A DNA stretch of 25,195 bases from a virus: the IMG/VR virus record IMGVR_UViG_3300029319_000468, positions 1 to 25,195 of that record; one strand, 5' to 3'. Shown one piece after another: positions 15,842 through 23,072 of this stretch (within the stretch, counting starts at the first letter, position 1; every line of letters begins with the position of its first letter). The notes under the pieces are model-generated. The model did not search any database and was not told the DNA's origin. It saw nothing but the letters and a program-made list of their open reading frames with translations. A program made the position numbers and the translations under genes.

Positions 15842-17884
15842 TCATGCCACATCTTTCGTGTCAAGCCAGTTAGGACCGATTTTTGCTTCTAAAAGCATCG
15901 GAACATTTAACTTGACAGCAAAAGCATTGTTAATCAAGTCGGTAAGATTATCATTCATGTTCTTCACCAGAGAAATAATTTTTTCTTCTTCCTCTGGGTG
16001 AATGTCAATCACCACTGAATCATGCACTGTGTTAACAATACAACTCTTCATAGTTGATAATCTCTTTTCCATCTCAAGTAACACAACAGGAACAATGTCT
16101 GCTGTGGCAAATCCCTGCACGGGATAATTCTTTATCTGTGTAAAGTACGACACAGTTCCGTTCATCTTACGCACAACATTGGGAAATGAATACTGACGAC
16201 CAGATGGCGTAGTAATCATCTTTGTTGTCAAAGCCTCTTTAGCCAATCGGGAATGCCAAGCTGCGATGCCTTTGTACTTCGTATTGAAGTGTGTGTAATA
16301 CTCCGCTTCCGCTGCAGTTCTCCCATATCCCGTTGCACCATAAAGCGGAGCAAACGTATGCGCCTTCGCAGTCTGACGATCCGTAGGTTGACCAGCATCG
16401 GTAATAACCTTAGCGGTATATGAGTGTACATCAAACCCAGTAGATACTTCATCAATAGCAACTCCATCTTGTGATAGGAAAGCAGCGGCACGAAACTCCA
16501 ACTGCGCAAAGTCAGCTTCCATAATCTTGCCACCTTCCCACCGTGATACGAACACTTTTTTTACAGGAAAAGTGCCGCCACGTGGCATGTTCTGCATGTT
16601 TGGATCAGCACCAGAGAAGCGACCAGTAGCCGTGCGATGCTGCAGGAGACGGACATGCAGTTTACCGTCTGCCTTCCTGTAGGTATTTATGCCATCAACG
16701 AATGATGACAGGTAAGTATCTAGCGCACTCAAACGCTTTACCTTATTTAAGAAGCTGATTGCATCGTGCATATTGTGCTGACGTGCAAATCCTTCAAGTA
16801 TCTCAAGGTGTGTCTTGCTAGTTGTGAAACCATTAGCACTGACCCACTTGGCATCCGGTGCAGTAAAGCGTAGTCCAGCAACCCTTTCAGACTCAACAAA
16901 CACGTACCCGTTCCCATCACAAACCTTACATTTGTTTGGCCTTGCATACTTACTTCCATCTTTCCGGGTACGATACACCTTACCTGAACCGTCACAGGTG
17001 TGACACTTTTGTGGTTCTTTCTTGTAGACGATCTCGCTGTTCTCTTTCATCACAGTCTTGTATAACTCCTTTGACATATATGGATCAAAGTTGTTTTGCC
17101 ACATGGCTTTGTCAATAGGCTTGCGACTATAGATTACTTGAGACAATTGCTCTGGGCTATTGAGATTGACGTGACGATGCCCCATCAACTTATGTACCAT
17201 AGTCTCCAACTCACTTGTCAGTGTCTGCTTCTCGTTCTCAAACTCGACACGTACATCTTCCAGTACACTTTCGTTTACCTTGAACCCACGCTGATAAATT
17301 CTAGCCAGCACCACAGCGACTTGATTAGACAGGACAACAGTGTCCATAAGACCTGCGTACTCTTTGCTCATTAACTTTGCATACTGCCTGTCAGACAACT
17401 CCTGTGTCGCATGAAGGTCAGCAACTAGATACTCAGTAAGTTCGTTGTATGGTATGTCTCTGGTGCTTATGCCCTGTTTGAAATATTCTTTCAGTGTATC
17501 CTGCTTCTGCCAACTCAGTTCATAGCGTTGCGCACATGCGTCAAGAGACAGTGGTTCTTTCTGCCCACGCTGCATGACATACTCTGCCAGCATCGTGTCA
17601 AACACAGGGCCGTCATACTTGAAACCTGACTCCCACAGCCATACAAGATCGTGCGGGGCATTGTGGCATATCAAGATCGTAGCTTCATCCAGCATCATTT
17701 GCACACGATCAAAGTAGTCATCTTGATTGGGACGGTCAGCGTGATCAAATGGGAATGTCAGACACTGACCTTGGTCTGTCAGCATACCAACCATTACAAG
17801 TGAATTGGTAGGCTCAAACGGATCAAGATGCATCTTACCATCCCTATGTGTCACCGTGTTTTCTACATCAAGTGTTAGTTTCAT
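15842..17884 (-). CDS. Family A DNA polymerase with 3'-5' exonuclease and DnaJ-type zinc insert, 680 aa
   Basis: This is the replicative polymerase. The proofreading exonuclease is intact: D6-x-E8 (Exo I), N75-x3-D79 (Exo II), Y152-x3-D156 (Exo III). The polymerase motifs follow: A with D458 in EADFAQLEFR, B with K507, F511 and Y515 in KAHTFAPLYG, C with H621-D622-S623. Between the two domains, residues 294-326 contain two CxxCxGxG knuckles (C294/C297 and C319/C322), like one zinc unit of DnaJ, where other family A polymerases have thumb. This arrangement is the known signature of HMO-2011-type phages. F511 is equivalent to Phe762 of E. coli Pol I. There is AGGAG ahead of the ATG and a 17-base overlap with the endonuclease VII-like gene. 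Confidence 0.96.
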   Translation of the reverse strand: MKLTLDVENTVTHRDGKMHLDPFEPTNSLVMVGMLTDQGQCLTFPFDHADRPNQDDYFDRVQMMLDEATILICHNAPHDLVWLWESGFKYDGPVFDTMLAEYVMQRGQKEPLSLDACAQRYELSWQKQDTLKEYFKQGISTRDIPYNELTEYLVADLHATQELSDRQYAKLMSKEYAGLMDTVVLSNQVAVVLARIYQRGFKVNESVLEDVRVEFENEKQTLTSELETMVHKLMGHRHVNLNSPEQLSQVIYSRKPIDKAMWQNNFDPYMSKELYKTVMKENSEIVYKKEPQKCHTCDGSGKVYRTRKDGSKYARPNKCKVCDGNGYVFVESERVAGLRFTAPDAKWVSANGFTTSKTHLEILEGFARQHNMHDAISFLNKVKRLSALDTYLSSFVDGINTYRKADGKLHVRLLQHRTATGRFSGADPNMQNMPRGGTFPVKKVFVSRWEGGKIMEADFAQLEFRAAAFLSQDGVAIDEVSTGFDVHSYTAKVITDAGQPTDRQTAKAHTFAPLYGATGYGRTAAEAEYYTHFNTKYKGIAAWHSRLAKEALTTKMITTPSGRQYSFPNVVRKMNGTVSYFTQIKNYPVQGFATADIVPVVLLEMEKRLSTMKSCIVNTVHDSVVIDIHPEEEEKIISLVKNMNDNLTDLINNAFAVKLNVPMLLEAKIGPNWLDTKDVA
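16990..17005. repeat. Palindrome copy inside the DNA polymerase gene
   Basis: On the + strand this reads CGTCACAGGTGTGACA, one mismatch from the consensus TGTCACA-NN-TGTGACA. On the coding strand it encodes C-H-T-C-D of the first zinc knuckle. It shares 20 identical bases (16991-17010) with the copy in the primase gene, including the flanking CTTTT. Because the codons for CHxCD produce this palindrome naturally, a DNA-level role for this copy is uncertain. Confidence 0.6.
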
Positions 17885-18311
17885 TTATCTTCTCCTTGTG
17901 TTCTTTTAAGTATTGTATTGCTCGTTGCAATACTTCTTCACTATCGTCAAACCCACCCAATGATCTATTACATTTGTGGCATAGCCATCCCCTAAATGTG
18001 TCAGTATCGTGGCAATGATCTATTACCCATGCACCATTTTTCATATTGCCTTTACCAGCAACAGAATCCTCACCCTGCAAACATATTGGACATTTATGAT
18101 TTTTATCCGGCATTCCATACTGTTGTCTTAGTGCATTGCGAACCTTTCCTAGTTCTGTATTACACTTTTTACACTCTGGACGCAAGTAGTTTGCACCAGA
18201 GTGCCAGCTAAAAGCTGAGAAAGGTAAATGCTGCTTACATTTATTGCATGTCTTACCGTCACCTTCAACAAGATCATAGTCCTCAAGGTCAAACAGAAAT
18301 TGTTGTATCAT
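17868..18311 (-). CDS. Endonuclease VII-like HNH (beta-beta-alpha metal) nuclease, 147 aa
   Basis: The core matches the recombination endonuclease VII family: CPIC (about residue 74-77), W-V-I-D-H-C-H-D with the catalytic Asp-His, then T-x-R-G-W-L-C-H-K-C-N-R-S-L-G. The two CxxC pairs hold the structural zinc, and DHCHDT is the metal/catalytic site. In addition, residues about 22-50 contain CNKC and CKKC, a second zinc ribbon that is a common N-terminal addition. The family cuts branched DNA, or can act as a free-standing homing-type nuclease. It sits between helicase and polymerase, overlapping each by a few bases, so it looks integrated in the operon rather than a recent insertion. Confidence 0.9.
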   Translation of the reverse strand: MIQQFLFDLEDYDLVEGDGKTCNKCKQHLPFSAFSWHSGANYLRPECKKCNTELGKVRNALRQQYGMPDKNHKCPICLQGEDSVAGKGNMKNGAWVIDHCHDTDTFRGWLCHKCNRSLGGFDDSEEVLQRAIQYLKEHKEKINETNT

Positions 18312-19540
18312 ACCATATACCTTCCTGTACGATAGTCCAGTTCACAATGAACGACGCCATGCCATCCACTTAGCTTGTTCTTTACAACATTGATGTGCCG
18401 TTGCAAATCTTCTGGAGCATTGGGATCGTCGTCTTGCTTGACTGGGTTCTTTGCAATCAGAACCATCAGATCAGCCTCTGCTGCCTTACCTGTGCGTGAC
18501 CCCTCCATCATTGCCTGATTGAGAATGACCTTACCTTCTGCATCGGCAGAAAGCTGTGACATGTAAAACACAGCACACTCGTACTGCTTGGCAATCATAC
18601 GTGCGTGTATTGCATTAGCCTTGAGTGCTTCATCTGGACGAGCAAAGCCACCCTGCCGCGCAAACTTGTCACCCATGTCAAGAAGAATGACATCGGGCTT
18701 ATACGTCTTGCAGACTGACTCAACCCAAGACATATCACGTCCCGTAGCATCTTTGATCTTGATACGTTCTTTGATGGGGGCGTACAGATCACGCGCCTTA
18801 CTAGGATTTTTCTTTATCTCACGCATGGTCATGCCCGTGGCTGCTGTCAGATAACGTGCGCCAACACGGTGACTACCTTCCTCGTTACAGAGGATGATAC
18901 AGTTAGCACCCTGCGCTGCCATACCACCGGGGCTGGCAATCAAGCTGGCATGGAACGATGTCTTACCAGTGTTGGGCCGTGCGCCAATCTCAATCAGGTG
19001 TCCAGCATTAACGCCTTCCACAAACTGTGCGAGAGTAGGAATGTTAAACGTCCACCGTGCCTCAAGATCATTCTTTACTAGCAAAGTATCAATGTCGATA
19101 TCGTCCCACTCCACATTCATGTCAGGCAAGAAGTCATCGTTGTATTGCTCAAGCAGCCGTCTAAGCGACTCCAAGCTACCCTGATCACCATTGACGTATT
19201 CAAACCCCAATTCAGCAATGTCCGTACCCACAACCTGCTGAAACAGCTTGGACAGCACTTCTTGTGCTACGTCGCTGCCCATCGGGTTTTCCTTCTTGAT
19301 GTTGTTGAACACAGCAGAGTACGCCAACTTGTTTGATGGCGTCAGTGTGGGATTGTTAGACAAGAACAATGCCTCCACTTCCTCTGGTGTCACAGTGCGT
19401 TCATAGCGATCCATTGCCATGTCAATGGTCTTCTTGATCTTGCGGTTCTCTGGATTAAACAACCTGTCAGGACACTTAGCGCCACGATGTGCATCGTAGA
19501 ACTCCTTGTCCATCAGGCTCCTTATAATTGATAATTCCAT
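18308..19540 (-). CDS. DnaB/T7 gp4-type replicative DNA helicase, 410 aa
   Basis: This is a RecA-fold SF4 helicase that unwinds the fork ahead of the polymerase. Walker A is G186-ARPNT-G192-K193-T194 and Walker B is DVILLD at 283-288. The sensor-type YMSQLS motif (about 326-331) and a basic GSRTGKAAEADLM block (about 347-359) are where DnaB family motifs H3 and H4 lie. Residues 1-160 are a helical N-terminal region without the DnaB zinc or TOPRIM primase domain, because the primase is the separate gene upstream. The start overlaps the primase stop as TAATG, with AAGGAG just ahead, so the two are probably made together. Confidence 0.93.
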   Translation of the reverse strand: MELSIIRSLMDKEFYDAHRGAKCPDRLFNPENRKIKKTIDMAMDRYERTVTPEEVEALFLSNNPTLTPSNKLAYSAVFNNIKKENPMGSDVAQEVLSKLFQQVVGTDIAELGFEYVNGDQGSLESLRRLLEQYNDDFLPDMNVEWDDIDIDTLLVKNDLEARWTFNIPTLAQFVEGVNAGHLIEIGARPNTGKTSFHASLIASPGGMAAQGANCIILCNEEGSHRVGARYLTAATGMTMREIKKNPSKARDLYAPIKERIKIKDATGRDMSWVESVCKTYKPDVILLDMGDKFARQGGFARPDEALKANAIHARMIAKQYECAVFYMSQLSADAEGKVILNQAMMEGSRTGKAAEADLMVLIAKNPVKQDDDPNAPEDLQRHINVVKNKLSGWHGVVHCELDYRTGRYMV

Positions 19541-20307
19541 TACACTTCTCCTTTGTCTTGAAATAGATGCATCTTCTGTACATCCACGGGGTTACGGTAT
19601 TTTATGTCGTAGTTCAAGCGCAGCACTTTTACATTCCTCACGTGACCACGCAACTCTTTGGCGTACTGTAGTGTCTTTGGCAAAGCATCGGGGTCTAATG
19701 CCATGACGGCTGTCGAGAACTGCGAGAGATACCCTTTATGCAATTCAGAGAGGGAAGTTCCAAGAATTGCAACCCCGACAAAGGAATCGTACTCACCAAC
19801 AACGACTGCACTCACGCAGTCCTCAACAACCACAGCGACATTACCACGTCCATGAACAAATGGCAAGCCACTATTTCCATACCTTTTCCACTTGGGTAGC
19901 TTACGCCCCAACGCACGACCTGTCGCATCTACTGGTGTATTAGCGTGATAGCACACGAACACAGCCCTATGTTCTTTGACATCGTACATGAGATTGTCTG
20001 GGTCAATGCCCCACGTGTCTGCGTACTCTAACACAGCACTACGATTGTCATGCGGCACAATAAACTCAGGCAGTACGAAGTCATTTGTCACAGGTGTGAC
20101 ACTTTTCATCCTACGAATATCCTCTACAGATAAACGAGAACGAATAGAACCACTAACACTACAAGAGGCTTTGTAACAATTCCACAACAAAGACCCCATG
20201 TTATTGGTAGCAGTAAATGTCTTGTACGACTTACAGACAGGACAGTTGAGCCTACGAGACTCACCACTGGCAATACCTAAGTCCTCTACAAATGTACGTA
20301 CATCCAT
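19540..20307 (-). CDS. TOPRIM DNA primase with N-terminal zinc finger, 255 aa
   Basis: It makes RNA primers for lagging-strand synthesis. The zinc-binding site is C22-x2-C25...C44-x4-C49, as in T7 gp4 and DnaG. The TOPRIM catalytic fold shows E162 (in VVVEDCVSA) and D205-x-D207 (in ALDPDA). The length fits a primase half of T7 gp4, here split from its helicase. GGAG sits eight bases ahead of the ATG. A 54-base AT-rich gap separates it from the integrase, the only gap of note within the replication cassette. It contains one 16-bp palindrome copy at 20086-20101. Confidence 0.92.
   Translation of the reverse strand: MDVRTFVEDLGIASGESRRLNCPVCKSYKTFTATNNMGSLLWNCYKASCSVSGSIRSRLSVEDIRRMKSVTPVTNDFVLPEFIVPHDNRSAVLEYADTWGIDPDNLMYDVKEHRAVFVCYHANTPVDATGRALGRKLPKWKRYGNSGLPFVHGRGNVAVVVEDCVSAVVVGEYDSFVGVAILGTSLSELHKGYLSQFSTAVMALDPDALPKTLQYAKELRGHVRNVKVLRLNYDIKYRNPVDVQKMHLFQDKGEV
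20086..20101. repeat. Palindrome copy inside the primase gene
   Basis: A perfect copy of TGTCACAGGTGTGACA (7-bp arms, 2-bp centre). On the coding strand it reads in a different frame from the polymerase copy (V-T-P-V-T), so it is not explained by a conserved protein motif. It shares a 20-base run (20087-20106) with the copy in the polymerase gene. Confidence 0.7.
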
Positions 20308-20361
20308 TACATATCTCCATTATATATGTTTATATATAGGTCCGTTGGGCAATCACGATGT
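20308..20361 (-). promoter_or_regulatory. AT-rich gap between integrase and primase; possible promoter
   Basis: On the leftward strand the gap reads through TTGCCC and then alternating A/T including TATATATAAA and TATAAT, followed by GGAG and the primase ATG. The TATAAT to TTGCCC distance is about 22 bases, longer than usual, so any sigma70 promoter here would be weak or use another -10. It could also be an unwinding or attachment region next to the integrase; I found no tRNA-like sequence in it. Confidence 0.3.
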
Positions 20362-21261
20362 TTAGATATCATGATTTTTACGAGCCGTCAATGCTAAATC
20401 TGCACTGGTGAAAGTATTTTTCATGTACGGCTTCACACTCTGTGGGTTAGCATGTCCTGTAACCGACATAATTTGTGCCATACCGACACCAGCATCGACC
20501 ATTTCCGTTGTGCCAGTTCGCCGCAGGTCAGATAGTCGCAGTTCTTCGGGTAGACCAGCCTCACGCATGATCCTACGTGCCACTTTGGGCAAGCGGTGCA
20601 ATGAGTAAGGATGATAAACACCCCGAATAGGCTCTGTCATTGGTGCAACGTAAGGTTGAAAGCCAAAGTCTTGCTGCTGTTGAAACAACATATCCAACAA
20701 ATCACCAGATATGGGCAAGAACACCTCTGCCCTACGCTTTGACTGCTCAATATGTACACGAGACTTATCAAATTGTATAGAATCCCACTGTAGCATACGC
20801 ATGTCACCCAAACGCTGGCACCACTCGTATGCCATCTGTGCGATTAAACCCACATTGCGGCTGCTGTAGTCGCCATAAGCGGTGTTCAGGAAGGTCTGTA
20901 CCTGTTCCTTAGTCCACACCGTCCTACGGGGCTTTACAGAGCGTTTCTTGACAGCCAAGAATGGATTCACCAGCACAATCTCCATGTTCAACCCGTGATT
21001 AAACAGGATGCGAGAGGAAGACAGCACATGATTAGCAAACTGTACGCCCCTCTCACACCATTGGTTGTACGCCAGTTTTACCAGACGGGATGACACTTTG
21101 TCACATTGTCTATCCCGAATGGCCTTGCTGTCAATCACAGTGTCGAGCATGATACCAATGTGGTATTGATACTGTCTCTTAGTTTCTTCCCGTAAGTTAT
21201 TGAACTCATAGGAAGAATAGTAATCGTCGGCTAATCCTTGTAGATCATGCTTGGTTGCCAT
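20362..21261 (-). CDS. int: Tyrosine site-specific recombinase (integrase), 299 aa
   Basis: It would integrate or excise the phage genome by strand exchange. The N-terminal core-binding (SAM-like) domain spans about 1-110, and the catalytic domain shows R150 (in CQRLGD), K175 in the beta-hairpin, S244-x2-R247 in SDLRR, H270 in TGHANP and the nucleophile Y279. The usual His of HxxR is Ser here, a substitution seen in some active relatives. The start at 21261 is chosen because AGGAG is about eight bases upstream; a longer frame to 21339 would need a TTG start without a ribosome binding site. It overlaps the previous small gene by 31 bases. It lies first in the replication cassette, as in other marine podoviruses with integrases. 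Confidence 0.93.
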   Translation of the reverse strand: MATKHDLQGLADDYYSSYEFNNLREETKRQYQYHIGIMLDTVIDSKAIRDRQCDKVSSRLVKLAYNQWCERGVQFANHVLSSSRILFNHGLNMEIVLVNPFLAVKKRSVKPRRTVWTKEQVQTFLNTAYGDYSSRNVGLIAQMAYEWCQRLGDMRMLQWDSIQFDKSRVHIEQSKRRAEVFLPISGDLLDMLFQQQQDFGFQPYVAPMTEPIRGVYHPYSLHRLPKVARRIMREAGLPEELRLSDLRRTGTTEMVDAGVGMAQIMSVTGHANPQSVKPYMKNTFTSADLALTARKNHDI

Positions 21262-21446
21262 GAGACTATCTCCTCGTGAATTTCTGTGATCTCTGCCCTT
21301 TTCAAATTTAAACCTCGTGTTGTACAGGCACGATGCCAATCCAACATGAGGTTAGATTTAGCGTGTTCACTGTGGCTTGCCTTCCCGTACCAAGTTAGTT
21401 CACCGTGAAACTTATTGGGTGAAAAGGTAATTTTATACATCCTCAT
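21231..21446 (-). CDS. Small phage protein upstream of integrase, 71 aa
   Basis: A basic, mixed alpha/beta protein starting MRMYKITFSPNKFHGELTWY, with two Trp and three His; no metal motif. GGAG lies about seven bases ahead of the ATG. Its 3' end contains the integrase Shine-Dalgarno (in the Glu-Glu codons), so integrase expression is tied to its translation. A role as an excisionase or DNA-binding partner is possible from position but not supported by any helix-turn-helix that I can see. Confidence 0.7.
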   Translation of the reverse strand: MRMYKITFSPNKFHGELTWYGKASHSEHAKSNLMLDWHRACTTRGLNLKRAEITEIHEEIVSWQPSMIYKD

Positions 21447-21708
21447 TTTTCTTCTCCTCTTTTTTAAAGACGTTGTTTAAGAACCTTTTGTGGAAGTCCT
21501 CAATGCCCTTACTACGATACGCAGTGCTATTGCGGGAAAACCTAGCTTTCCACCGGCCAGTGGAAGGCCAGTAGATGTACTGTTTGTCATGTTCATTCCA
21601 AATGTACATCATACTGACTGCTCCCTCTACCCATTCATACCTGATATTGTTTTCTTTCAGGTATTCTTCCGCACCGATATCTCCTTCTTCGGTGTACCAA
21701 TAAGCCAT
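21433..21708 (-). CDS. Small Tyr/Trp-rich phage protein, 91 aa
   Basis: The first half is acidic and aromatic (MAYWYTEEGDIGAEEYLKEN), the middle has WPSTGRWKARF, and the C-terminus is basic with a highly charged KKEEKKNEDV tail. No catalytic or Cys motif. The ATG overlaps the DUF932 stop as TAATG, and the end overlaps the next gene by 14 bases. I do not recognise the family. Confidence 0.7.
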   Translation of the reverse strand: MAYWYTEEGDIGAEEYLKENNIRYEWVEGAVSMMYIWNEHDKQYIYWPSTGRWKARFSRNSTAYRSKGIEDFHKRFLNNVFKKEEKKNEDV

Positions 21709-22556
21709 TACGCTGCTACCAGTTCACGAAACTGCGGAGTATTGATCCAGCCAGCCACGTCCTGCTCACGCTTCCACAGGCTCTGTGCTTGCGTATCATT
21801 GCCTGTGCGGCGAAGTGCAAAACCATTAGTGTCTACATTCAATGGGTTAGCGTAGCTAGTGAATGCAGAATATAAAGCCCACACATTGCGACCACGTGTC
21901 ACAGTCTCGTGATTATACAAGCTGAACATCTTCTCTGCCTTCTCATCAGACATGATTGACTTGAGCATTGCACTCACATCAATGGTGTACAGCTTTGTCT
22001 CTGCCCACTTTTGATATGTGTCCGCCGTGTTATTGAAGTCCTGAATGGTATGTTCCAGTTCACCAATGAAACGATCCAAGTCAAAGTTAGTTGTGTTCTT
22101 ACGTTTGATCTTGTCGTAGTCGCCAGTGATCATACCATTCGTACAGAAGAAGTCGATGGCTCCGTAGTACACCTGATTGGAACAGCTACCGTCGATGCCA
22201 TGCAGGGCAATGAGACGGGGTGCAATGGTAGTCGTGTGCTTGTCTGTGACAATCTTACGCAGCACGTTGGGCATGACCATCTCCATCATCACCCATGCAT
22301 TATTACGCGCAGTGCTAAACTTGAGATTCATGTTGTCGCAAACCTCTTCACCAAGATGCTCCGACACAGCGTTGTGCGCACGAGTAAAGAAGTCACCGTG
22401 GCTGGCACATTTGAACTTCTTACCAACGATACCAAGGTACTCCCCTGTGTTGCCGTTGATGACGTACTTGGACTTGTGAAAGTGTGTGTCCTCGTAGACC
22501 ACAGGAAAGTTAATGTCTTCGGGGATTAGTTCTTCGGCTGTAAAATCTAGTGGCAT
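21708..22556 (-). CDS. DUF932 (phage/plasmid-like TIGR03299-type) protein, 282 aa
   Basis: The body follows the DUF932 pattern: an early YVINGNTGEYLGIVGKKFKC strand pair, a NMNLKFSTARNNAWVMMEMV core, a GSCSNQVYYGAIDFFCTNGM block near the middle, and a helical C-terminal half. DUF932 proteins are widespread in phages and plasmids; most lack a known function. The start at 22556 is chosen for its AAAGGAG. An in-frame upstream extension would begin at ATG 22604 or TTG 22634 and add a CHRCDKC segment, but no ribosome binding site supports it. It is the first gene after a good sigma70-like promoter and a palindromic site, so it may be separately regulated. Confidence 0.85.
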   Translation of the reverse strand: MPLDFTAEELIPEDINFPVVYEDTHFHKSKYVINGNTGEYLGIVGKKFKCASHGDFFTRAHNAVSEHLGEEVCDNMNLKFSTARNNAWVMMEMVMPNVLRKIVTDKHTTTIAPRLIALHGIDGSCSNQVYYGAIDFFCTNGMITGDYDKIKRKNTTNFDLDRFIGELEHTIQDFNNTADTYQKWAETKLYTIDVSAMLKSIMSDEKAEKMFSLYNHETVTRGRNVWALYSAFTSYANPLNVDTNGFALRRTGNDTQAQSLWKREQDVAGWINTPQFRELVAA

Positions 22557-22576
22557 ATTTTTTTCTCCTTTGCATT

Positions 22577-22592
22577 TGTCACACCTGTGACA
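22577..22592. promoter_or_regulatory. Palindromic operator-like site ahead of DUF932 gene
   Basis: A perfect TGTCACA-CC-TGTGACA, centred about 28 bases upstream of the DUF932 ATG, immediately before its AAAGGAG, and downstream of the promoter at 22623-22651. On the leftward strand it shares TGTCACAGGTGTGACAAA (18 bases) with the site at 24564-24579. The placement after the predicted transcription start suits a repressor site, or an mRNA hairpin of about five base pairs; the binding protein is unknown. Confidence 0.65.
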
Positions 22593-22622
22593 GTTGAAGC
22601 CCATGAGGGCAAGTGATGCTCT

Positions 22623-22651
22623 GTTATACAACAAAGCGTAGGTAAAGTCAA
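22623..22651 (-). promoter_or_regulatory. Sigma70-like promoter for DUF932 and downstream genes
   Basis: On the leftward strand, TTGACT (complement of 22646-22651) is followed by a 17-base spacer and TATAAC (complement of 22623-22628): five of six bases match in each box, with the ideal spacing. Start of transcription would be near 22616. The -35 box lies just beyond the stop of the lysin gene. It is the best host-type promoter I see in the window and suggests the phage uses host RNA polymerase for this block. Confidence 0.65.
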
Positions 22652-22652
22652 G

Positions 22653-23072
22653 TCAGTCCCACCGATAAAATACGTGGTCTCCGATTTGAACTGTCTTGTA
22701 TTTTGTCTCTGCCCATTCGGGCAGGACGTAGGTTGCATGGTAATGCGTGGCACCCTCAACAAAATCTCCAAGATTACCATTGTAAACGCCCACGGCGATC
22801 ATTTTGGCTATCTCAAATGCCTCTGTATCCGGTGTCTTGTCTGACTTGCCGTCACAGTACCAGCTAAACTGACAACGATTGCGCACGGGGAAGTTGGGTT
22901 TCCATGCGTATGTTGGCCCTTGGTATACAACCCCACACACGTCGTCAGGATACCTGTCGTCACGCACACGGTTCATCACCACTTGGGCTACCGCAACCTG
23001 CCCAATGAAGGGCTGGTCACGGGCCTCATGGTAGATGTTCAATGCAAGACACATAATTGCTGCTTCAAACAT
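22653..23072 (-). CDS. SleB/CwlJ-type cell-wall hydrolase (probable endolysin), 139 aa
   Basis: The family (Hydrolase_2) contains lytic transglycosylases or amidase-like enzymes that cut peptidoglycan. Here the whole small domain is present: LALNIYHEAR with E16 as the expected catalytic Glu, GQVAVAQVVMNRV, VCGVVYQ, FSWYCDG, a GATHYHATYV block and GDHVFYR at the end. It probably releases progeny phage. There is no signal peptide, so it would need a holin. The ATG at 23072 overlaps the previous stop (TAATG) and is about 11 bases from GGAG; the longer frame would start with GTG without spacing. It lies in the leftward block rather than with the virion genes. Confidence 0.9.
   Translation of the reverse strand: MFEAAIMCLALNIYHEARDQPFIGQVAVAQVVMNRVRDDRYPDDVCGVVYQGPTYAWKPNFPVRNRCQFSWYCDGKSDKTPDTEAFEIAKMIAVGVYNGNLGDFVEGATHYHATYVLPEWAETKYKTVQIGDHVFYRWD

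Noticed and set aside
20308-20361. Possible phage attachment site next to the integrase
   Set aside because: No tRNA 3' end-like sequence or clear direct repeat was found; only an AT-rich stretch is present, so attP is not claimed.
21262-21339. N-terminal extension of the integrase by 26 residues
   Set aside because: It would need a TTG start with no ribosome binding site and would overlap the upstream gene deeply. The ATG at 21261 has AGGAG at the right distance.
22011-22529. A 172-codon open frame on the + strand
   Set aside because: It lies wholly antisense to the DUF932 gene, whose protein is recognisable, and has a composition unlike a real protein. It is a shadow of that gene.
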